A DNA stretch of 29,929 nt, taken from positions 1 through 29,929 of the IMG/VR virus record IMGVR_UViG_3300030329_000049; one strand, 5' to 3'. This stretch comes from a virus. Position 1 is the stretch's first letter. The number at the start of each line of letters is the position of its first letter. Below are positions 13,671-20,908 of the stretch, one piece after another. A model generated the notes under the pieces. That model saw only the letters and a list, made by a program, of their open reading frames with translations. It did no database searches and was not told where the DNA came from. A program made the position numbers and the translations under genes.

Positions 13671-15767
13671 ATGTCAATTAAATTATACAAATCACAATTA
13701 GAACCAACAACTAAATCTTCAAATGTAGAAAATAGAGCTTTTGCTAGCATGAGTGAGGCTGGTTCTATTGGTAGAGCTTTTAAAGGTATGGTTCAATCTG
13801 GAGAAAAACTTTATGTAAAACACCAAGATTATAAAACCGATAATGAAATTTTAGAAAAATCTAAAGAGGTTATGAATGGTACTGATAGTTACGAAGGTTT
13901 AAGTTCAATAGAATTAAAAGCTAAACAAATGAGCGACCCAGATAAAGCTCTTCAATACTACAATACAGAATGGCAAAAAATATTTGATAGTGTCAATGGA
14001 TCTTTGTCTAACAAAATGGCGCAAAGAAAATTTAAAGATTTTATGACTAAACAAAATATTAAAGATGGTAATTCAATTAAATTATCAGCAACAAGTAATA
14101 TGATTGAAAATCTCCGTGCCAATAAATTAGATGAAATAAATACCAAAGTTAAATCTATAATTTGGGGTAATGAATTAGAAAGTAAAATAGCAACGAATGA
14201 ATTAGAGGCAATATATAAAGATGCAAAAACAGTAGAAATTTTTGGTGATAAATTAGATGATATGATTAGATCTACTCAAACAGATATTGCTTTTTATGGA
14301 TATAAAAATGTACCGCTAGATCAAAGAGACAAAGCATTAGAAGAAGCAAAAAAAGATCCAAGATTACAACCAGATGATGTTCAAAAATTAATAACTTCTT
14401 TTAATGTTAAAAAAACATCCATAGATCATAAGAATAGATCTAATGTTACTACTATGGTAGAAAATGTTAAAAAAGGATTTCCTTTAAGTCAAGCTGATTA
14501 TGAGAATGCTGTTAATATTGCAATCAATACAGAAGATCAAATAACTTTAAATAAATTAGAACAACTTGCAAAAGATGCAAATATTTACGCTCAGTTAGCA
14601 ACCATGAGTGTTGGCGAAATTGAAAATAGAAAAAATATTTTACTTGAATTTCAAAAAACAAAGGGATCTTTAAGTTTAGATGATACAAATAATTTAAGAA
14701 TTACAACTGAATATTTATCAAAATTAACAAGTGATTTAAACAAAGATCAACTAATGACAGCCAATGAAAGAAATATTGGTGTATCTATTCAAGATATTGG
14801 ATTTGAAAAATTATTAACAGGAGAATTAAAGCCAGAAGATTTTACAGAAAAAGTAAAACAAAGAATTGGAAATGCTTATGCCGTAGCAAATCATTATAAA
14901 AGGGATGTTGTTTTTTTTACTAATAATGAAAAAAAAGCAATCCAAGCAGCATATCAACAAGCAGATACACCAGGTCAAATCATTAAATTAACAACGGCAT
15001 TAGTTCAATCTTTTGGTATGGAAAGCGATAAGGCTTTTGCACAATTTAGTAAAGAAGATAGTTTTTTTGCACATATTGGAGGATTGGTTATGCAAACAGG
15101 CGGAGCTGGAGATAATGTTAAGTTAGCTGTTGAAGGATTTTTATTAATGCAAGGTGAAGAAAATAAAAAAATATATTCTGTTAAAAACGAAGATAGAGCA
15201 AGTGTTGTCGATGAATACAGCTCTGCTTTTTTAATGAACCGAGATACTCAAAATTCAACAATAGAGGCTGCAAATTATATTTATGCAGCTCAATTAAAAA
15301 ATGCTGGTAAATCTGGTTTTGATAGTTTTGACAAATTTGCTTATGAGAAAGCATTTAAAATGGCAGCGGGTGCAACTTATGTAGCTGGAGTTATGGGATC
15401 TAAAAATTTTGATGCTTTTTACGGTGGCTTTGATGAACATAACGATAATAAAGTTTATATTCCAGGATGGTTACAAGAAGGTAAATTTGATGATGTTGTT
15501 AAAACATTAAAAGATCATCCAGAATTAATAGATATGGGTTCAACCAATGGTAAGGCTCCTGTTGCTATTAATGGAGAACTAATAGATGTATTTGCGGGTG
15601 ATGCTCCATATTTTATTAGTGTAGGTGATGGAGTTTATTTAATAGGTGTTGGTGATAATCCCAAAGATGTTACTGGTGAACCAAAGTATTTATTAAATAG
15701 TGATGGTGGATATTTCAAACTTGATCTCAATAAAATTAAAGGGGATCTACAACCTTATATACAATAA
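13671..15767 (+). CDS. Large internal virion protein (T7 gp15 position)
   Basis: This 698-residue protein is mostly helical and charged. It starts with SIKLYKSQLEPTTKSSNVENRAFASMSEAG, common in gp15-like internal proteins, followed by long helices (about residues 50-400). The last third is less charged and ends in beta-like strands (LINGELIDVFAG-type, then YFISVGDGVYLIGVGDNP, then KYLLNSDGGYFKLDL). In T7, gp15 and gp16 line the periplasmic channel during DNA ejection. I see no lytic transglycosylase motif here. The gene ends in TAATGAG, sharing a base with the next gene. Function is inferred mainly from order and composition. Confidence 0.75.
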   Translation: MSIKLYKSQLEPTTKSSNVENRAFASMSEAGSIGRAFKGMVQSGEKLYVKHQDYKTDNEILEKSKEVMNGTDSYEGLSSIELKAKQMSDPDKALQYYNTEWQKIFDSVNGSLSNKMAQRKFKDFMTKQNIKDGNSIKLSATSNMIENLRANKLDEINTKVKSIIWGNELESKIATNELEAIYKDAKTVEIFGDKLDDMIRSTQTDIAFYGYKNVPLDQRDKALEEAKKDPRLQPDDVQKLITSFNVKKTSIDHKNRSNVTTMVENVKKGFPLSQADYENAVNIAINTEDQITLNKLEQLAKDANIYAQLATMSVGEIENRKNILLEFQKTKGSLSLDDTNNLRITTEYLSKLTSDLNKDQLMTANERNIGVSIQDIGFEKLLTGELKPEDFTEKVKQRIGNAYAVANHYKRDVVFFTNNEKKAIQAAYQQADTPGQIIKLTTALVQSFGMESDKAFAQFSKEDSFFAHIGGLVMQTGGAGDNVKLAVEGFLLMQGEENKKIYSVKNEDRASVVDEYSSAFLMNRDTQNSTIEAANYIYAAQLKNAGKSGFDSFDKFAYEKAFKMAAGATYVAGVMGSKNFDAFYGGFDEHNDNKVYIPGWLQEGKFDDVVKTLKDHPELIDMGSTNGKAPVAINGELIDVFAGDAPYFISVGDGVYLIGVGDNPKDVTGEPKYLLNSDGGYFKLDLNKIKGDLQPYIQ

Positions 15768-18280
15768 TGAGTATATTTTACGATACAAAAAACACAGAAA
15801 CAATACAACCATACGAAAGTTTAGCCAAAGGCAAAAGAACAGATTTTAGAGATAACTTTTCATCTGCTTGGGATGCTTTTACAAAAACTGAAATGATCTT
15901 ATCTGAAATAAACAATTTAGATGAGGCTTATGGTAATATGAATGAAATATTAACTAAAGCGGGTCATACTAATTTTATATCTCCAACTGATCCAGATAAT
16001 TATATGGTGGATGATACAGAAGTACCACCTTCAAGAAGATCTTTAGAAGAAGCATATTGGAAACAAATTGCTGAAGTTATTGCACAAGATGAAAATTTAA
16101 AAAATCTTTTAGTTGAAGCTGGTTTAGATACCCAAGAAAATATGCACAAACTTATTGCAGAACAAAGTCATAGTGCTTGGAAAAATTTTGCAGATATTTC
16201 TGAAAGAGCTACAACAATGGGTAAAGTCGGTGGATTTACTGGTATAGCCTCTGGAGCATTTACAGATCCAGTAATGCTTGCAACGCTACCAATATCTATG
16301 ATGTATTCTGTTCCAGCTAATTTTAGTAAAGCTGCTTGGAAAGTTGCAAAAATAGAAACAGTATTAGCTGGTATTGCCGAGACTGCTATACAATTAAAAT
16401 CTCAACCTTATAGAAAAGAACTTGGTTTTGAAGATGCTGGTTTAGAAACTGGATTAAAAAATATTGCAATGGTTTCTCTTGCAGCTGGTACAATTTCACC
16501 AGCTTTGTTAGGAGTATTTAAAGCATTTGGTAAAGGTATTGAGGTTGGTAAAAAACATTTATTTAAACTATCTGATGAAGAGTTAAATACTGTTTCAAAA
16601 GAAATGGGAGAAATTAATCCTAAATTTAAAGATGAAACTTTAGATAATCATAAATTACCAGAAAAAGATAATCCTTTTCCAGACAATAGAGCTGGCAGAA
16701 CAGAACATAACGAAAGATTAAACGATACTTTAAAAGCAATTCAAAATGGAGAAGATGTAAATTTAGCAGCTCCTAGAAACCAAACAGTTCCAGATAATTT
16801 AGTTCCTCCAGGAAAAATTAAACCTGGAGAATTTTTTGATATTTTTGATAATGATGGAAATATTGTTAATGTTCAAGCTGTTGCAATAAGTAAAAAAACA
16901 GGAAGTATTAAAATAAAATTAGCCGATGGTTCTGAAAGAGTTATATCTATAGATCCAAAATCTTCTGCTTTTCAAAGTATAAGAAATCCTAATTATGTAA
17001 TTAGATCTGCTGGTTTAAATGCACAAGGTAAGACAGTTTCTCAATTAAAAAAAAAAGAATTAACACAATTAAGAAAAAAATTACAAGATAGAAAAAATCA
17101 AATGGAAACTGAAGGCACGACTAATCAAGGTGCTTATAGAGATACATTGGAAGATTTAAACTCTATAGATTTTAACATCAATAAAGCTACAAACGAAACA
17201 AACTCTCCAAATATTAATAAAGCTAATTTTAATAAAAATGAAAGTAAGTTAGCTGAAGATTTAGAAAATGTTAAAGATTTTGATGTACCAAGTGAAGCAG
17301 CTTACAGAAATCAAGCCTTAAATAATGAAGTATCTATGTTTGACACATCTACTTCTTCTTCCATTAAAAGTGGAGCCGAGGCTGGTGCTGCTGCCAAAAC
17401 ATCGCCAACAGTATTATCTGATAAACTCCAAGATTTAACTAAAGGATCCCAAAAAACAGACGCAACTCCAGTATCAGTTTTAGCCAAAGCTAATACTGTT
17501 CCACCACTATTTCGTGGTTCTAAAACTAATAAAGTTGGTGATAAAAGTGCCATAACTAAAAAGGTAATATATCATAAATCCGATGATTTCAATACGATCT
17601 ACAATACATTATCTAAAAAAATTGAGGATGTTAAGAAAGAATTACAACCTATAGCAACAAAATATAATGGCGATTTAAAGGCAAGAGTAAAAGAGTTAAA
17701 AGAGTTAAATAAAAAAACAAATAAAGGAATAAAAGCAGAGCATATTTCTGATTATTTGGGTGCTAGAATATCAACAGATACAATATTAGAGGCTAAACTA
17801 GCAGTAGCAGAAATTAATAAAAAATATAAAATTATTGGTGGTATTGATGATTTTTTAACTGATGCTGGCAGAGCTGGTAGTGAGTATAGAGCTATTCATA
17901 TCCAGGCTTTAACTAATGATGGTTTTACATTTGAAATACAAATTAGAGTAAAAGATTTAGACCCATTAACAGAACAATCTCACACTATTTATAAAAAGAA
18001 AACATGGGCGGAAAAAGAATACACAGACGCAGAATATAATAAAATTGTAAAAGAAGAGGCGGAAATAAATAAAAAATTAAAAGCTAAATATTTTGAAATA
18101 AAAGATAAAGAATTTATTAAATTAAATAGCGATGATCCTTTAGATTTTCCAATACCTATCGGTCAAAGAGTAGATGAGGCTACAGGCGAAAAAGTAGCTC
18201 TAACTAAAACAGCAAGAGAATTATTTGAAGAAGAAGGCAAAACTAAAACAATGTTAGAAAGATTGAAAGATTGCGTATGA
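15767..18280 (+). CDS. Internal virion protein with C-terminal RelA/SpoT-like domain
   Basis: This 837-residue protein is probably ejected with the DNA. Residues about 150-275 are glycine/alanine-rich and hydrophobic (TDPVMLATLPISMMYSVPAN, IAMVSLAAGTISPALLGVF), as expected for a membrane-associating ejection protein. A small beta domain (FDIFDNDGNIVNVQAVAI, then KIKLADGSERVISID) and a long disordered linker follow. Residues about 600-780 read as a RelA/SpoT nucleotidyltransferase domain: Arg640-Lys642 (ARVKELK), Asp662 in ISDYLGARI, Tyr707/His711 in EYRAIHI, Glu723-Gln725-Arg727 in FEIQIR, then EQSHTIYKKK. These match the synthetase residues for nucleotide and metal binding in (p)ppGpp synthetases. 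The last 45 residues (LDFPIPIGQRVDEATGEKVAL) resemble tails of large phage polyvalent proteins. Domain call is by motif only. Confidence 0.8.
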   Translation: MSIFYDTKNTETIQPYESLAKGKRTDFRDNFSSAWDAFTKTEMILSEINNLDEAYGNMNEILTKAGHTNFISPTDPDNYMVDDTEVPPSRRSLEEAYWKQIAEVIAQDENLKNLLVEAGLDTQENMHKLIAEQSHSAWKNFADISERATTMGKVGGFTGIASGAFTDPVMLATLPISMMYSVPANFSKAAWKVAKIETVLAGIAETAIQLKSQPYRKELGFEDAGLETGLKNIAMVSLAAGTISPALLGVFKAFGKGIEVGKKHLFKLSDEELNTVSKEMGEINPKFKDETLDNHKLPEKDNPFPDNRAGRTEHNERLNDTLKAIQNGEDVNLAAPRNQTVPDNLVPPGKIKPGEFFDIFDNDGNIVNVQAVAISKKTGSIKIKLADGSERVISIDPKSSAFQSIRNPNYVIRSAGLNAQGKTVSQLKKKELTQLRKKLQDRKNQMETEGTTNQGAYRDTLEDLNSIDFNINKATNETNSPNINKANFNKNESKLAEDLENVKDFDVPSEAAYRNQALNNEVSMFDTSTSSSIKSGAEAGAAAKTSPTVLSDKLQDLTKGSQKTDATPVSVLAKANTVPPLFRGSKTNKVGDKSAITKKVIYHKSDDFNTIYNTLSKKIEDVKKELQPIATKYNGDLKARVKELKELNKKTNKGIKAEHISDYLGARISTDTILEAKLAVAEINKKYKIIGGIDDFLTDAGRAGSEYRAIHIQALTNDGFTFEIQIRVKDLDPLTEQSHTIYKKKTWAEKEYTDAEYNKIVKEEAEINKKLKAKYFEIKDKEFIKLNSDDPLDFPIPIGQRVDEATGEKVALTKTARELFEEEGKTKTMLERLKDCV

Positions 18281-20814
18281 GTAGTTTTAAACAATGTATT
18301 ATTAATGGTTTTAAAGAAGGTTTAATTAGTGCTGAACAAGCTGATAAATTAAATAAAAATTTAGACGAAGTTACCGAATTTTATCAATTTAGAAAAGGGT
18401 TAAGCAAATCAGAGGCGGAAAGAGCAGCTGCTAAAAAAACATACGATGAATTAAAAATAGAAGAAGCTAACAAATTAAGAATTACCTTATTACAAAAAGC
18501 AAAGATTGATGAAATAACTACTTTATTTGCAACCTATAGAAATGCAAATGGTGAAATAGACATGGCTAATGCTTATAGATCTCTTTATGCCGTAGATCAA
18601 CACGCTTTAACTCCAAATATAGAAAATCAAATTATTAATGAGGGAAATAAAGCAAATAAATTTATGGTAAATGTTTTAGAGCAAATGAGATATAAATTAG
18701 GTGGTAGGCAAACCAAACTTCAAAAAGCTACTTTAAGATTAGTGGTTAAAGAGCTAATGGGAGAAAATACTGGAAATGTAAATGCTAAACAATTAGCGGA
18801 TGCCTGGAGACAAACAGCTGAACATTTAAGAAAAAGAGCCAATAGTTTTGGTATGAAAATATTATCAAGAAAAGATTGGGGATTACCACAATTACACGAC
18901 ACATTATTAGTTAAATCCGTTTCTAAAGAAGATTGGATTGATTTTATTTTACCTAAATTAGATTTAGATAAAATGGTTAATGAAACAACTGGTTTACCTT
19001 TTAATGATAAAACAATTAGACAAGCATTAAGTGGAGTTTATGATAATATTTCAACAGAAGGAATGGCAACCTTTAAACCAGGAACATCTGCTTATGGTAG
19101 AGCTTTACATAATAGAAGATTAGATCATAGATTTTTAGCTTTTAAAAGTGCTGACGATTGGATGGAATACCAAACAAGATTTGGTTCTCCAGATCCATTT
19201 AAAACAATGCTAGAGCATATCAACGGTATGTCGAGAGATATTGCTATGCTTAAAATACTTGGACCAAACCCAGACGCAACGCATACTTGGGCGTTAGGTA
19301 TGATTAAAAAACAAATGAAAATTGATGCAGCTGCGGAGGCACAAGGTAAATTTAAAAGAAAAAAATTAAATAAATTTAGAAATGAAGAAGATAGAACTAA
19401 TTGGATTATAGAAAATATAAATAATTTATACGCACACCATAAAGGAACTTTACACAAACCTATTGATGGATTTTTTGGAAGAACTTTTGCGGCTTTAAGG
19501 CAGTTATTAACTTCTGCACAATTAGGAGGTGCTGCAATTATGGCAATTACTGATTTTCATTGGTCGAGAATGACTGCTAAATTTAACGGTTTACCAGCAA
19601 CTAAAGCTAATGCAACAGCCGTAAAATTACTAGCTGAAGGGATTAAAAAAGATAAAGCTCTAGCAAGAACAGCAATTAGACTTGGATTAATAACTGAAAG
19701 TTGGAATACTATTGCTGGTGTTCAAACTAGATACTTAAATGATGTAGAGGCTCCAGTTTGGTCTAAAAGAGTTTCTGATTTTGTATTAAGAGGATCTGGA
19801 TTATCACACATAACTCAATCTGGTAAATGGGCGTTTGGTATGACAGTAATGGGAGAGCTTGCAGAACAAAGCGGAAAATCATTTAATAAATTAGATCCAA
19901 AATTATCAGCACAATTAAAAAAATATGGCATAGGAGCTGATGAATGGGAAATTATTAGAACAACAAAATTATATGATGCTGGTGCAGATGAACCAACAAT
20001 GATTGGTAAAGGTGCTACTTTTTTAAGACCAGACGATATTCATGCTAGAGCTGATTTAGATGAGGCAACAAGAGAATTTTTAACTACAAGGTTAATGACT
20101 TATGTTACTAATGAAACTAACTTTGCTGTACCATCATCATCTGCAAAAGGTAGAGTAACTTTAGCTGGATCTTCTCAACCAGGTACATTTAAAGGGGAAT
20201 TAATGAACTCTGTTTTAATGTATAAAAACTTTCCAATAACATTAGGAATGACACATTTGAATAGAGGGTTTCAACAAAAAGGATTAATTGGTAAAGCCAA
20301 ATATTTAGTACCTATGATTATTGGTGGTACTGTAATGGGATCTTTAGCTTATGAAATAAAACAAGTTGCAGCTGGTAAAAAACCAACTTCTCCAGAAAAT
20401 ATGAATACTAGATATTGGATGAATGCTATGGTTTATGGTGGTGGATTAGGAATATTTGGTGATTTCTTATTTTCAGATCAAAATAGATATGGTGGATCTT
20501 TTAGTAAAACATTAGCTGGACCAGTAGCATCTTTTATTGGGGATGCTATCATGTTAACATTTGGTAATCTTCAACAAGCATTAACTGGAGAAAAAACTAA
20601 TGCTGGTAAAGAGCTTGCAGCATTTATTCAAAGATATACTCCTGGATCATCCCTTTGGTATACAAGATTAGCTTATGAAAGACTTATAATGGATACACTT
20701 GAAAAGTTAATAAATCCTAATTTTGACAAAGATAATAGAAGAAATATTAAAAAATTAAAGTCTCGAACTGGACAAGAATATTGGTGGAAACCAGGAGAAA
20801 TAACACCAAATTAA
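18277..20814 (+). CDS. Large internal virion protein (T7 gp16 position)
   Basis: I use ATG 18277 (845 residues) because it forms an ATGA overlap with the previous stop; a TTG two codons earlier is less likely. The N-terminal 150 residues are helical and charged. A well-conserved-looking middle follows (RALHNRRLDHRFLAFKSADD, WMEYQTRFGSPDPFKTMLEH, MSRDIAMLKILGPNP; residues about 270-350). This signature is shared by large ejected proteins of many podoviruses. The C-terminal third has weakly hydrophobic helices (LTSAQLGGAAIMAITDFHW, YLVPMIIGGTVMGSLAYEI, FGDFLF) that may enter the inner membrane. No enzyme domain is visible, so the peptidoglycan-cutting activity found in T7 gp16 is not evident. 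Opposite-strand ORFs here are shadows. Confidence 0.78.
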   Translation: MSSFKQCIINGFKEGLISAEQADKLNKNLDEVTEFYQFRKGLSKSEAERAAAKKTYDELKIEEANKLRITLLQKAKIDEITTLFATYRNANGEIDMANAYRSLYAVDQHALTPNIENQIINEGNKANKFMVNVLEQMRYKLGGRQTKLQKATLRLVVKELMGENTGNVNAKQLADAWRQTAEHLRKRANSFGMKILSRKDWGLPQLHDTLLVKSVSKEDWIDFILPKLDLDKMVNETTGLPFNDKTIRQALSGVYDNISTEGMATFKPGTSAYGRALHNRRLDHRFLAFKSADDWMEYQTRFGSPDPFKTMLEHINGMSRDIAMLKILGPNPDATHTWALGMIKKQMKIDAAAEAQGKFKRKKLNKFRNEEDRTNWIIENINNLYAHHKGTLHKPIDGFFGRTFAALRQLLTSAQLGGAAIMAITDFHWSRMTAKFNGLPATKANATAVKLLAEGIKKDKALARTAIRLGLITESWNTIAGVQTRYLNDVEAPVWSKRVSDFVLRGSGLSHITQSGKWAFGMTVMGELAEQSGKSFNKLDPKLSAQLKKYGIGADEWEIIRTTKLYDAGADEPTMIGKGATFLRPDDIHARADLDEATREFLTTRLMTYVTNETNFAVPSSSAKGRVTLAGSSQPGTFKGELMNSVLMYKNFPITLGMTHLNRGFQQKGLIGKAKYLVPMIIGGTVMGSLAYEIKQVAAGKKPTSPENMNTRYWMNAMVYGGGLGIFGDFLFSDQNRYGGSFSKTLAGPVASFIGDAIMLTFGNLQQALTGEKTNAGKELAAFIQRYTPGSSLWYTRLAYERLIMDTLEKLINPNFDKDNRRNIKKLKSRTGQEYWWKPGEITPN

Positions 20815-20832
20815 TTATAGACACTATGGATA
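20812..20832 (+). promoter_or_regulatory. T7-class promoter-like element before the tail fibre gene
   Basis: TAAT (20812-20815) is followed at exactly the T7 spacing by CACTAT (20822-20827), then G, then GATA. In T7 the consensus has TAAT at -17 and CACTAT at -7 before A and GGGA. The 11-mer CACTATGGATA is identical to the one at 2429. The site lies in the leader of the tail fibre gene, a natural module start. Against it, TAAT overlaps the stop codon region of the preceding gene, and no phage RNA polymerase gene is visible in the window. Confidence 0.45.
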
Positions 20833-20876
20833 AATTTTAATAAAGAGAAACATAGTGTAGGATTTTAATGCCTACA
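20821..20876 (+). promoter_or_regulatory. Two mutually exclusive hairpins in the tail fibre leader
   Basis: ACACTATG (20821-20828) pairs with CATAGTGT (20851-20858) across a 22-base loop. TGTAGG (20856-20861) pairs with CCTACA (20871-20876) across a 9-base loop. Both stems need bases 20856-20858, so only one can form fully at a time. The fibre ATG follows at 20909, without a ribosome-binding site. Alternatives are a palindromic operator around the CACTATG element or a weak attenuator; no T-tract follows either stem. Confidence 0.4.
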
Positions 20877-20908
20877 AATCACTTTCTCACAACCTAAATA
20901 TAAAAATT

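Noticed and set aside
13671-20814. Lytic transglycosylase domain in the internal virion proteins
   Set aside because: I looked for an SLT-type E-S(x)-G motif context as in T7 gp16 and saw none in the three large proteins.
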